From Chamaecyparis obtusa (taxonomy: Eukaryota > Streptophyta > Pinopsida > Cupressales > Cupressaceae): DNA of 64,000 nucleotides. The notes under the pieces were generated by a model. That model ran no database searches and was not told where the DNA came from. It was given only the letters and a program-made list of their open reading frames with translations. The position numbers and the translations under genes are program-made. The stretch spans positions 447,001 through 511,000 of the forward strand of contig BSBK01001581.1 in the NCBI GenBank assembly GCA_027943335.1. Direction: 5' to 3'. Below, in pieces: positions 13,191 to 25,890 of the stretch. How positions within the stretch are numbered: the stretch's first letter is position 1; each line of letters starts with the position of its first letter.

Positions 13191-15659
13191 ACACTAAAAT
13201 TGAAGGTCAATTGTGTAGCTTATTGTAAGGCTTAAGTTTAGAAAGGATATCATTCCTCAATTGTGTAGCTTATTGTCCAAGCAAGTTTAGTAGTCAACAA
13301 TGATCATATCCATTTTCAGATCTATGCATGATAATTTTATTATTTAGAATGATTTTCCTATTTCAATATGTCCAACTTTAGTATAGATAGGATGTCATCC
13401 AATCATATACCTCTCAATGTATGGTTTTTAAGGTTAGCCTCACCTCAATATTCATTTAGTTGATAATAGGATATCTAAAATGTTTTCAATTGGGTTCTAG
13501 AAAGGGTTACGTAACCACTTCCATGATTTTATAAATTGATGGTTTGAAATTGAAATAGTTGAACTATGAAGTCATTGTGTGTGACGTAGGTAATACCATC
13601 AGTGATGAGCCCCAAGACTTATGCCCTTATGAATTATCTTTATAAGTGATAAAATAAGATTAGTTTATTCCTCCCTCATAATATGCACTATGTCCCTCTT
13701 TACAAATCTAGTTGTAGCTACCTTTTTAATTTATGTAGCTAAGATATTGATGTGGCTTATTTTTATGATTATGTATTTAACTCTCAAGATATCTTATGAT
13801 GTGCATCTAGTTTTGTAGGCATGTATGTAGATACAAGTAGTGGAGTGTAGTGAATATAATATAGAATTAGGTAAGTGATACTCATATACGCAATGGCATT
13901 TACAGTTGTTATTTGAACATTGCAACAAATTTTCATTCTAAGTAGATTTCTTTCCTCTTAATTTCTAGCTTTTTGATATAACAAGTAGGATCATAATATG
14001 TTATTTTAATCAATATAGTACATTATGATTTTTAAAAAATTATTCTGCATGTTTTATTGAGCATGTTGTCCTCGTTCTAATGATCCCTTGGCAAGGCATT
14101 ACAGGGAAAAATTTAGAAACTAAAAATTGGTTACCAACTATAACAACGCTTTTTACTAATATTTCCTCTACATCATGTGATTAATCTTCAGAATTTGTTT
14201 GATGTTGTGTCTTTGTCTCTTTAATTAAATAATTTTAATTATTTAGTTTGTAACTAATTGTGTCTTCTAATTTGATCATTCTTCATTGATTTGACCTAAG
14301 TCAATCATTTTGTCTTTCCAATTAAGCAATTTGGTCAATTATTCAATCTCTCTCTTTGGCTCTTTTTTTTCCTAATTCTGTCCCTATGCTCAAATAATTA
14401 TTTTAATTATTTGAGCCCCTTGACTCCTAATCTTTCCTCTAGGATGAATACATTTTTTTTATTCCCTTTCTTCCCACCTCATAATTAAATAAATTTAATT
14501 TAATTAACTAATTTATAATATGTGGAGAAAATTAATATATTTTGTTGATTAATTCTATCCACTTAACTCGATTTCATTCTAGTCTTTCTTTCGCTTAACT
14601 CTATTTTCTTTCCATTTCTTTTTCACTTAACTCTTCTCTCTTTCATTGTTTAACTCCCCTCTTTCTCCACTCAACTTATTCCTCACTCCTTTCCTTCATT
14701 TTCAAATCATATCTTTTGTTGAAAATAAATACTTTCCAATATTTATTGTCACTTCTCATTTTCTCTCTACTTAACAAGTCCTCCCATTTAATCTCATACG
14801 TTGATCATTTTTAGTCTCAAATCACTTCTTTATATCTATAAATTGTTATCAATTTCCTCTTTTCTGTGACCACAACCCGCTAACTTTGAGTTCTTCTTAT
14901 CTTTATAATATCAATCAAGCTTTCAATTGTGATTGTGCATACTTGAATTTCTAACAACACTTTTGAAGAAGAATGAAAACAATGGAGACCACATGAAATG
15001 GATGCTTTCTTGATTTGGTTTGAATCTCTTTTGTTGCATTTTATTTCATATTTCTTTATTGATTAAGTAGGATACTAAGCTTTGAGTTTGAGTTTGGTGG
15101 TACCTCTTACACTCTTAGCTTTGTTTCTCATTTCCTACTTCAACATACAAAAATATTATTTATAGTAGCACTTATAGATTTAATGATTTTCACCAAGCTT
15201 CCCTTCTAGTAGGTTTTTCAGTTGTAACAAATTCTTGTATTGTAATCAAATGTGTCTAACTTGATAAAAATAGTGAACGGGTATCTTACATCCGCACACA
15301 AAATTTATAATTCTTCATTTCCTTCAAATTATAGAAAATTAGTAACATGTCCATATTATTATCAAGTGCTAGCAATCAAATTTTGGACTTATGAATGACT
15401 AATTTGGTAAATGAAATTCATCAAAAGCCATGCACATCAGTTTACATGTAGCTTTGTGGGTATGTGCAAGATCATGGTATGCCAAAAAGTGGCGATGTGA
15501 AAAAATAAACTTTTCACTCGTCCAAAACCGCACTAAAAAGTTTGTTGACTTTTTAGTAGGCGTGGGTGTCAATACACCTAGCCAAGCCAAAATCCAAAGC
15601 ACAAGCCCAATCGGATATCTGATTTTCACCAGTAAATTATATTTGTAGCCACGGTCGCA
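13191..15659. other. AT-rich region without a recognised gene
   Basis: No coding family is recognisable. Small features only: the 19-mer CAATTGTGTAGCTTATTGT occurs twice (13,208 and 13,258), and a perfect hairpin with arms CTCAAATAATTA / TAATTATTTGAG lies at 14,389-14,415. The pyrimidine-rich stretch at 14,560-14,720 is low complexity. This is probably eroded transposon sequence. Confidence 0.45.
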
Positions 15660-15688
15660 TTCAACATTTTCATTGTGAAAATGTTGAA
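15660..15688. repeat. Perfect 13-bp hairpin
   Basis: TTCAACATTTTCA, three-base loop TTG, then TGAAAATGTTGAA. It lies about 65 bases upstream of the first predicted donor of the multi-exon region that follows. Function unknown. Confidence 0.8.
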
Positions 15689-15739
15689 CAAAGACCAAAG
15701 GTTTTTCATATCGGAATATTTAATATGATATTCGCTTTT

Positions 15740-17990
15740 CTCAACATCGAAAGGTAAGTTAAATTTCTAATTTTTATTTTTTTTGTTTTTAAATTGAAAT
15801 TTGTAATTTTTTTATAAAAACTAGGGTTTAAATGATATTCTTTATTATTTTTTTAAATTGATTATAAATTTTTATTTTGGTTTCAATTGTAATCAGACAT
15901 GGACTCAAACCAATCAAAAACCCTCCCAATGATCTCGCAAATCATCCAAAACCACCTCCAAACAATCCCCCACCTTCAAAAGACCAACTAGTCTCAAACC
16001 CTCGACATTTAGAGGATCTCATAGGAGACAATCTAAATCATCTTAGAGGATATAAAATCACATATGCCAATATCCCCACATTGCACCCCATGTTTTCCAT
16101 GTTGAACTCCATTATTGAAAACATGGAGAAACTTATAGAGAAACATAATGTTGCACTTCTTTGGAGTGATTACATACACGCCCAGTTTGACAATGGGCTT
16201 GACTATGATCAAGTTCTGAACCTAAATATAACAAAACAAGACATGTATAACCTTTTTGTGGATCCCAAAACTAGTTTAAAAGTAGACCCTAAAAAACCCA
16301 AGTTGTCAATTAAATGGTGCACAAATGATGCAATACGTAAAAACTTTTGGGACCATTGGTGGATTCTTTTTGATAGACCACCCCATAGCAATTTGGATGT
16401 CCCATTCTATTTCATAAAAAATTGTATGTTGAATTTGTGCTCGGTCACAAGGTAAATTATTGGAGCATGAGACCGAACCACGGTGTAGGCTTAGGCACTC
16501 CTCAGGACAGGCCATGGGAACACCGAGTGAAATCCCACACATATGTCCCCCCTCCTAAGATTGCACCACCTCCTACAGTGCAATATCCTGATATTATTGT
16601 TGAGACTAGCTCACAGACTATTCGAGCCATTCACACCTTGAGTGATCTACCGGTTACACAAAGCGCGGCATTGTTGCCTCCTTGTGTTGATTCTTCGAGC
16701 CCTTTCCACATCCTCCATGAGCTCACATGTTTGTGTGCCCCACACTTGCATTATGTGCAAGAATCTATGCTTGGGTCCTTTGAATGATAGTGATGCATAT
16801 AACTACATCTTCGATGTGTAAGATACTACACAGAACACTACAGGCACTAAAACATCTCATGAAGATGTGCATCAGGGGCATATAGATCCATGGACTCCTA
16901 CTATTATGGTGAGAGTAAACAGTTCACTTGTTACATTGTATTTAATTTTAAACATTCATATTTATAGTAGAATATTCTTATAATGATTGTCCACTTATGT
17001 TTTTTTATCTGTTCCATTTATGTTCAGTTGATGACAAAGGAGGAGATGGCACAGGTGGAGGGGTCTACACTTTCATCCATTTCATTTGGCCTTGACACTT
17101 CCATAGTACATATGTTTTAATGTACTCATTGGTTTCCTTTTATTATAATAGTATATACATTTTTTTTCTAATTTTTATGATCATCTTATTACATATTGAT
17201 ACAGGTGTCACCAATTGCCACTTGGGGGCAATGTGAGGAAGTTCAGGCATCTGGTGTTGACAAGGGGAAGGTAATTAAGTATTTGAGATTGTTTATGCAT
17301 ACATGTATATTGTCAGTTGTGCATACTAATTTTTAATTTACATGTTTTATTTGACAAAGGGTGGTGTCTGATGATGTCATTAGATCCTTTCTCCACGATA
17401 GAGTCATGGGCATCTCAATTCGTAGTGGTAGCCCCACAGTACATATATTTCTAAAGTTATTTGTGTGTATTTTACTATCAAGTATATATAATATGATTAA
17501 GTCATGATTACATATGAAGTATTTGTTTGACTTTTTTAGGTCACCCCTAGTTTGAGGGAGGTACAATGCCAAGGTTTTGTATCACTGATGACTCAACCGA
17601 CATTTCTTGAAGAAAGTTTAACATAGGTAAGTTTTAATGTTAATACATTTATTTTGTAAACATATATTTGCTACCAAGGATTTAACATTAAATAGTATAA
17701 CTCGTAGATCAATCTCATGTTCACAAACATATATAGGTTGGAGTCGACATTGGTGGCATTGTCACTTTACTACCAGGGACATATATTAGGTATCATGTCT
17801 GCGCAAGGAGACAGAGAGGCGAGGTAAATAAGAGTTCAATTTTAAATTTTTTCTATTTATTATTGTTGACTATGATTTTGAATTTTTATTTTTTATTTGT
17901 AGAAACCATATAAATTAAGTAATCTAACTTGGGGTTTCACTTTTGTATTTGAATGCAGGATCCATTAGAGTCCTAGAAATATTTGTAGTT
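15740..17990 (+). pseudogene. Unrecognised multi-exon gene-like region
   Basis: A run of plausible GT-AG introns separates short exons: introns at 15754-15896, 16909-17027, 17106-17205, 17271-17359, 17439-17539, 17627-17736 and 17824-17902. The first donor is the consensus AAG|GTAAGT. The long exon 15897-16908 carries an open frame of about 190 residues (Pro/Asn-rich start, then KKPKLSIKWCTND and FWDHWWILFDRPPHSN) and, after a probable one-base slip in an A-run near 16,410, continues KVNYWSMRPNHGVGLG with a Pro-rich tail. I do not recognise the family. It could be the second gene of a DNA transposon, a captured host gene or a degraded host gene. The frameshift makes a functional product doubtful. 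Confidence 0.4.
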
Positions 17991-18189
17991 GAACTTCTTA
18001 TTTTGAGATGCCATAGGACACATTTTGAGATGGTGTATGCCACATTGTATTTAGATATGTTGATTTTTTAAATATGTACAAAATTATTGTTCATTTTTTA
18101 TATATATGAAACTTGATATTTGATCCAAATTGTTAATTGTGTGATCATTTGTTCATTTTTAGTATGTAAATATGCTTGCACGTGTATGT

Positions 18190-18450
18190 ACTCATGTGTA
18201 GGATTTATGCCTTAAGTATATTCATGTATATTCAAGTACATTATTCATAACCTAAATTTATGTGTATGGGCTACGTGCATGACTTAAGTGAATTTATGTC
18301 TATGCATTATAATCTATGTGTTGCATGTATGCTTCATGACTTAAGAAAATTTATGTGTACCCTTTATGTGATATGTGTGTTCACATGTGAAATTCATCAT
18401 TTAAGTGAATTCATGCTTTATGTGCTACATTGTATTCATGTGTATCAGAT
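18190..18450. repeat. Degenerate tandem repeat, about 60-bp unit
   Basis: Variants of ACTTAAGTGAATTTATGTGTA recur at about 18,209, 18,281, 18,339 and 18,399, with ATGTG-rich spacers between. Copies are poorly conserved. Confidence 0.6.
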
Positions 18451-19589
18451 GCTCTCAACCAAGCAAATCCTTCAAAGTTCACTTCACAAATCCAGTGATC
18501 ACCTTGTCAAATCAACTCTTCTGCAATGTATCATGTTAGAACTCTATTATACATGTCAAAGACACATCATTCCATGAGATTCAGTAAGCACATTCATGGA
18601 ATGATGCTTCTACATCTAGATTTTTTCAAACTGTTATTGAGAAAATAATGACCTGTCATTCTAGGTACCAAACCCTCATTTCTAGGGTCTCTAGGCCAGG
18701 GCTTGTTCAAAAAGACTCTTGCAAATCTCTCTAGATCCCCCAATGGATCTAACACATCCCTATGGACCCCAATATCATAGATCCATCACAAAATATACTC
18801 ATCCTTTGGATTAAATGCTCGCAACAATGACTAGTGCTTCTTCATGCACCTTCAATCAGCATTTACCACCATTTGTGGTCTCTCCACCACCATATATCTT
18901 ACATATCCCTGCAACCAAAAACTATTGTACAAGACATCAGTTAATTCCTTGCCTTCAAATGTCAATTAAATGATGCAATATAGAAATGAAAGTCATAACA
19001 AGACAATAGACTATCATTTTTTTTCATTTCCAATCACAAACACATTCCACAATGCATTCAAATACCCTAGTTTAATGACTATACCCATGGGCCAGTAAAC
19101 CAGTTTGCAAGAATATAAATTTGTTTATTGATTTGGAACCATTTACATTCGTTATCTATCACACCACTCTACATACTAAACCATACTCATGTGGATCTCC
19201 TCTAATAGATCCCCAAATACTCTAAAACTGACAGTAACTAACTCTAAAATTGTTTACAACAGTCACAAATTGACCCTTAAGGCTTATTTTGCCAATAAGG
19301 AACTATTACACCATTTTAGCACATTTAGTGCATTTACATCATTTTAATGGCTCTATTGGCCACATTACAATCAATGTTGACCTTCAAGGTCTTTATCAAT
19401 GTTACAGAATGATCATCAAAACATTACAAACATGTTTAAAACACATTTAAATGACCATCTTTGGTCTCTTTACATTTTCCAATGACCCATTATGGCCATG
19501 TCCCCATCTCCCTTGGAGCATAAACATTTGTGCATTGTGGGAACAAACTGATGCTTCCATAATGTCTGGTTGGGTAGGTTTACCCTAGG
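18451..19589. other. Region without a recognised gene
   Basis: I see no coding family, RNA gene or clear repeat. Composition is somewhat less AT-rich than the flanks. Confidence 0.45.
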
Positions 19590-21560
19590 AATAGTCCCAC
19601 TTTGCCTCTTGACACACCAGAATGCTCACCGACGTACCCAATGGTGCTTAGTGCACCTTGGGGACACTTGGTTCGACATGGTTGTGAATGTTCTAGTGAC
19701 TTAAAATTTGAAACAAGGTTGTCATTGGCATTTTCCCACCCAATGAGAGCTAATGGTGCAGAGCATTTAGTGCCATGACAAACGGTTTGGAAGAAACACA
19801 GTGGTGCAACTTCCAATTGACCCTCACTATAAGTTTTGGTGTCAAGCGAGATTGGCATACCAAATCCAAACAAATTTGAATCTCCCATGATGGAGAGAGG
19901 TTATTGTAGGTCTCAGAAAAATGGCCCTACAGCATCTCATGGTTTGTCGATACCTCTCACAGCATCTGAGATACGAGCCTTGAAATATCACTTCCCAATC
20001 GTGCTTAGTGCACCTTGGGGACACTTTAGTTCGGCATGGTCGTGAACATTCTAGTGACTCTATGGTCGAAACAAGGTTGTCACTAGAATTTACTCACCCA
20101 ACTAGGGATAATGGTGCAAACCGTTCGGTGCAAGGACGAACAATTTGGAAGAAACTCAATGGTGCAACTTTCAACTGACCCTCACTGCAAGTTTTGGCAT
20201 CAAGAAAGATTGGCATGCCAAATTCAAAAAAAATTGAATCTCCCAGAATGGAGAGAGGTTATTGTAGGCCTCAGAAACATGGTCATGTAGCATCTCACAT
20301 TTTGTCGATACCTCTCACAGGATCTGAGATACGAGCCTCGAAAGATCTATGCCCGATCATACTTAGTGCACCTTGGGGACACTTTGGTCCGGCATGGTCA
20401 TGAACATTTTAGTGACTCCATGGCTGAAACAGGGTTGTCAATAGCATTTACCCACCCAACCAAAGCTAATGGCATAGACCATTCAATGCCAAGACAAACG
20501 GTTTGGAAGAAACCCAGTGGTGAAACTTTCAAGTGACCCTCACTGCAAGTTTTGGCATTAAGCGAGATTGGCATGCCAAATTCAAAAAAATTGAATCTCC
20601 TAGAATGGAGAGAGGTTATTGTAGGCATCAAAAATATGGTCCTGTAGTATCTCATAGTTTATCGATACCTCTCACGAGGTCTGAGATACGATCTTTGAAA
20701 GATCACTGCCCAATCGTGCTTAGTGTACCTTGGGGACAGTTTGGTCCAGCATGGTCATGAACATTGTAGTGACTCCATGGTCAAAATGAGGTTGTCATTA
20801 GATTTAACCCCCAAACTGGAGCTAATGGCATAGACCGTTCGATGTCAGGACGACCGGTTTGGAAGAAACCTAGTGGTGAAACTTTCAACTGACTCTCAAT
20901 ACAAGTTTTGGTGTCAAGCAAGATTAGCATGCCAAATTCAAACAAATTTGAATCTCCCAGAATGGAGAGGAATTATCATAGGCCTTAGAAACATGGTCCT
21001 TTAGCATCTCACAGGGTCTGAGATACAAGCCTTGAAAGATCGTTGCCTAATCGTGCTTAGTGCACCTTGGGGACACTTTGGTCCGGCATGGTCACAAATG
21101 TTCTAGTGACTCTGTAGTCAAAATGTGGTTGTCAATAGCATTTACCCACCCAAATGGAGCTAATGGAACAGACCGTTCGGTGCCAGGACAAACAATTTGG
21201 AAGAAAAACCCAGTGGTGCAACTTTCAACTGACCCTCACTGCAATTTTGGCCTCAAGCAAGATTGACATGCCAAATTCAAACAAATTTGAATCTCCCAAA
21301 ATGGAGAGACGTTATTGTAGACCTCAAAAAAATGGTCTTGTATCATCTCATGATTTATCGATACCTCTCATGGGATCTGAGATACGAGCCTCGAAATATC
21401 GTTGCCCAATCGTGCTTAGTGCATCTTGGGGACACTTTGGTCAGGCATGGTCATGGATGTTCTAGTGACTCCATGGTTGAAATGGGGTTGTCACTACCAT
21501 TTACCCACCCAATCGGAGCTAATGGCGCAAACCATTTGGTGCAAGGATGCAATCCTTCAA
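19590..21560. repeat. Tandem array, about 357-bp unit, near six copies
   Basis: The landmark GTGCACCTTGGGGACA recurs at 19,651, 20,008, 20,366, 20,723 (one change), 21,060 and 21,419 (one change), giving spacings of 357, 358, 357, 337 and 359. The fifth unit has lost about 20 bases around the CGATACCTCTCA segment. Each unit also carries AGCTAATGG, CGGTTTGGAAGAAACC, GGAGAGAGGTTATTGTAGG and the palindrome TTGGCATGCCAA or variants. Several units hold open frames of 60-100 residues on either strand, but these follow the repeat, lack a conserved start and shift between units, so I do not call genes. Confidence 0.93.
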
Positions 21561-21639
21561 CACTATCCCTTCACCCTAGGGAATCACCATTTTACTTTGG
21601 ACACATTTGACCAATTTTGACTCAATGACTCCAACTATT

Positions 21640-21810
21640 ACATCATTTGACGATACAAATGTACATGGAATTAAGACAATACAAATGTAAGGATACAAAA
21701 TTAAGACGATACAAATATAAGGATACAAAATTCATAGTAAGGAATCACAATTTTTGCACTTTACATGGCATTAAGATGATACAAATGTAAGGATACAAAA
21801 TTAAATATGT
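21640..21810. repeat. Short GATACAAATGTAAGGATACAAAATTAA repeats
   Basis: Three to four imperfect copies of a roughly 37-bp unit (core GATACAAATGTAAGGATACA) lie between the two larger arrays. Confidence 0.7.
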
Positions 21811-21904
21811 ATTTATAATCAAATGGTATAAATTAGGATATACAAAATGTGGGCTCTTAATATTTACAAATCAACCCCATGGGCAGTTTTATATTTCAAA
21901 TTTC

Positions 21905-22245
21905 ACATCTAATATGCATGATGAAGCTCATTTTTGTTTATATATACAAAATTTTGCATCTAAATATGCACATTACAATCGATTGTTATTTTTATATACA
22001 AAAGTTGGCATCTAAATATGCACATTATAGTCAATTGTTATTTTTATATACAAAATTTAGCATCTAAATATGCACATTATAGTTGATTGTTGTTTTTATA
22101 TACAAAATTTGACATCTAAATATGCACATTACAGTCCATTTTTGTTTTTATATACAAAATTTGATATCTAAATATGCACATTACAGTTGATTGTTGTTTT
22201 TATATACAAAATTTGACATCTAAATATGCACATTATATATCATAA
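21905..22245. repeat. Tandem array, exact 52-bp period, about six copies
   Basis: TATATACAAAA recurs at 21,941, 21,993, 22,045, 22,097, 22,149 and 22,201, always 52 bases apart. Each unit continues with GCATCTAAATATGCACATTA and a TTGTTTTTATATAC end. Units differ by a few substitutions and no indels. Confidence 0.94.
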
Positions 22246-22657
22246 AAATTCATTGTATATCAAAAATATATCATTTCCTCTCCTAAAGTGTATAAGTTTA
22301 ACACATGGTACTCAATGACATCTACATTCCAATCCCTACATTCGGAAGGCACAAGAAAAGTTAATAGAGAAAAAAAGAAGTTTATAGGTTGACAAAAATA
22401 TTATGGATGTATAAGTAACTAAACGAACCAAAGAAGATGACTAGCCAATGCATAGTGAATTTTACCATCATAAAAGATGGGCCAATCAAATGCACACCTC
22501 AATCTTCTATATCTATCATATATGTATCCAACTGCACTTACAATCCACATACAATTTCCAAGTTTATTGGCTCAAACAAATAAAGCAGAAAACTACAATT
22601 AATTTATTGAACGTAATCATAATAAATATGGAAAACCTTGTAGTGAGTTGAACTTAC

Positions 22658-25589
22658 CTACTGAAGTGTGTCTAAAGGGTCATCTCTCTGCTTGAGGGTA
22701 TTCAATATTGCTTCATGATCAGCATTACTAATAGTCCAAAGTTCCTTTGTCTTTAGTTTTCCTTGATGTTTCAACAACTTAACATTGGCTGCTATAACAA
22801 GGTGTGAATACATGAGAATGGTGTTGTGCTTCTTGTAGTCTTCAAATGCAGGATTTCCATTATTTCTAATCATGTATGTGCACAACCATGTTCCCGCAGC
22901 AACATGTGATCATGTTGGATATGTGAACATATCATCATTTGTCATCGGTTGTGCAAGTTTATGCTTTCCTCATATAGAACGTGCTAACCAATCATCTAAT
23001 CTCTCATCATTCCCTTGTGGTGCAACCAATGAAAAAACATGTCCTAGTTGTAGAAGATCTGAAAGATGGTCATAGTCAAGTGAACAATCCATGTCATCAT
23101 TTATTACAGAGACTGTGATAGATAAAGGAGTTAGATAATGTGGAACCCACGTACTGACCCACTCACTTGACTCACACTGATCCCAATCACATTGAAGACA
23201 CCTCAGAAAATAACAAGCCAACTCTCATGTCCAAATGGTCCATGTACTAGCATCTAAGCTTCGAAATGAATGTATTTTTTAAGAACCTTTCATGGTTTAA
23301 CAATCCAACCTATCTCCTATTGTGCCCAACTCAACCAACCAAAAGAATCTGTGCACCACTAAATCAAGAGTTCCCCCCTGTGACAATGTTGAAGTACACC
23401 AATCAATAATAGAACAAGCATCAAGGAGTTCTACACCTAAAATCCTCAATTACTCATTAACTAGAATTCTCTTTACACATGTACCTACTCCATCATGCTC
23501 CCCTTTTCCATGATCAGCCTCAAAAAAATTCCAAATATGAGGTACACCTCTCTCTACATGCATTCTACATAACCAATAAAACATACAAGCATTTTTTAAT
23601 TGACCTGTGCAGTTATCTGACCAAATGAGATGTCTATCCATAGCAATATTATTTTCCTGCACCCACTCAAAATAATTCTCAAAGCAATGTTGTACATACT
23701 CATGAGAGTGAGATCTATCATTGCTCATATAAAAATGGTACTCTTTGATTATCTTTTGGTCATGTTCAGTACTATCATGGGAATGTCTATATGTTATGTG
23801 CACAAAAATAACAACCTGAATAGAATTGTAATATTGAGCTTGCAACTCATTTTGTGGATGCAATGTCTAGTTCTCTACAAATTCAATGACTGATATAATA
23901 GTGTCAATCAAGAAAGTGTCCTTACACATCCTAAATTGTTGATCCAACCACTGAGACCTATGACTATGCCTTGCATACTTGTAAAAAAGATTCTTCCTGA
24001 AATCTGAACTAAAATCAGCTACATTGCATTCTTTTGTAACCAACTCACATCTAGAACCTTCACCTCCACTTTTCAATGTATATTTAACGGTTTCATATAC
24101 CTTTTTGTGGACGATTGTCTTTCCAAAACTGTGTTTGCAGCCCTCATGAAAACATTCAACAAACTTCACTAGCCCACCACACTTTGAGCACTTGTCATTT
24201 AAGCAATATTTTCTATAAAAGAAACATCCATCATCTCTAGGACATAAAAAATGATCTAACAAGTCTCTTGATGATTTTGGAAGAGCACTTGCACCACACT
24301 CCTCCAACATTTTACTAGTATGAAAAGTAGAATGAAGGGATCGTAACAGTTCATGGTGTATTGAAAACTCCACATGATATTTGCAACAACAAGTATTTCA
24401 AATTTTAAGAGGCACACAAAAAAAAGGCTTGAGGGCTTCAAAATCTCTTTGTGATATTTGCAATGTTGGATGTGTCTCACAAAATGTTTTGAACAACATT
24501 GTTTGACTCACCTCCAAATAATGTTTGGGATGCAGGGTGCGGTCTCGAATGCCAATTCTCAACTTCAAGACATCTTTCACATTTGGTGACACTCTTGAGT
24601 TAGATTGCCAAAATAGTTGAATTTGATCCTTCACACCATCGGTAAGCTTCTTATCACAATGTGAAATTCTCCAACCATAAGCCCATGTATCATTATGAAG
24701 AGGATCATCAAGTATTTCTCTTCTTGCAAGTGCTCTATCCAAAGTTTTATGATTTAGGTTCAAGTCAACACAAGTTTGTCTCATCAAATGAGCCTTTCTC
24801 AAATGGTGACTTACTAAGGATCTTGTAATAACCCTCCTAGAAGCTCTCTTATCTTTTTCCTTGGTAGTCTTCCCAATGGAATTGAGTGCACTAAAAATAT
24901 TTCTCACAATAATAGCATTCCTCTCCTTTTTATTGTTCACACTAATCTTCAATTTGACTAGTATACATCTCATCTTCTGCATTTTTAATAATTGCACAAA
25001 TATTTGACATTGCTCAACCAATGTCTTGTGGCTAAAAAATTGATCAAAAAGTTTTTAAACCCACAACTGAACGGTTCTTTCTAATCTTTTTCCATCGAAA
25101 TTTCTCATTATGTTCTCATCAATTTCAAGTAACCATTTTGTTATTCTTGAAGGTCTCAAATTTGAAGTTTGTCTTTCTTCCTCCCAAGGGACTTCATTTC
25201 TCATATAATTTGGAGATGTGCTACGTTGATTTGGTTCTTGTGCACCATTATCATTGTCACTTCATTTATATTCAATCAATGGATTGTCATTGTCAATGTC
25301 CACACTTCCATTGTCCACATATACATGTTCATTTTCAAAACCTACATTTTCATCTTCAATCCCTACATTCTCATTTTCAATATTATTGTCATAAATCATT
25401 TCAAATTCATGTTCTTCTTCACTTGAAACCACATTTAAGGTTGGGCCTATGCCCACATCTTCATTAATATTTTAACATACTTTGTCTCTTGTTCCGATGG
25501 GCAACCCTATCCATTTCTCTATACACTTCAATCTCTTCATTTGTGAGTTTCTTCTTTCGTTTATGCTTTTGACGACTACTAATCCCCAT
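22658..25589 (-). pseudogene. Large transposase-like gene, stop-broken but frame-preserved
   Basis: From ATG at 25589 (MGISSRQKHKRKKKL) the minus strand encodes a protein of about 970 residues. After one frame change near 25,460 a single frame runs from 25,456 to 22,658, about 930 codons, with ten internal stops and no indel. Features in order: an acidic N-terminal stretch; a basic helical region (VITRSLVSHHLRKAHLM); a Cys/His region with TCCCKYHVEF, then CLNDKCSKCGG and CFHEGCKHSFG (about 24,380-24,100), likely metal binding; then an RNase H-like block with LIWSDNCTGQLKN (23,625-23,590) and WNFFEADHGKGEHDGVG with VKR (about 23,535-23,470). The SDNC...HGKG..DG pattern recalls an uncharacterised DDE-type transposase-like family known mainly from animals and early plants; I cannot name it with certainty. 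The end, TAG then GTAAGT at 22,658-22,652, may be a converted codon before a splice donor. Confidence 0.7.
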
Positions 25590-25842
25590 GGTGAGACCAA
25601 AAAGGTGATGCAAAAAATTTTGATAATAGAGAAATTCCAACAAAAAGGGTGGAAAAAGTAATTTTTTATCTTCTACAACCGCAATATCGTGATATTCTCT
25701 GCAGAAAAATGTGGTTCTCGGTCTGAGGGACCCAGAGAATAAACATTTGCTTTTCAATGCTAGTAAAACAAATTGGATATCTAAAAATATTGGATGTCCA
25801 AAATCTCTCGCTCAAATTTTGCCTCTACTTTTTCATTTTCAT

Positions 25843-25890
25843 CTATCCCTCTCCCTCTCTCTCTCTCCTACTCACTCTCTCTCTCTCTCA
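25843..25890. repeat. CT-rich simple repeat
   Basis: Two CT-dinucleotide runs separated by CCTACTCA. Low complexity, no gene. Confidence 0.9.

Noticed and set aside
19580..21620. Many 60- to 115-codon frames in the 357-bp array
   Set aside because: They follow the repeat on both strands, differ between units and have no conserved start or domain.
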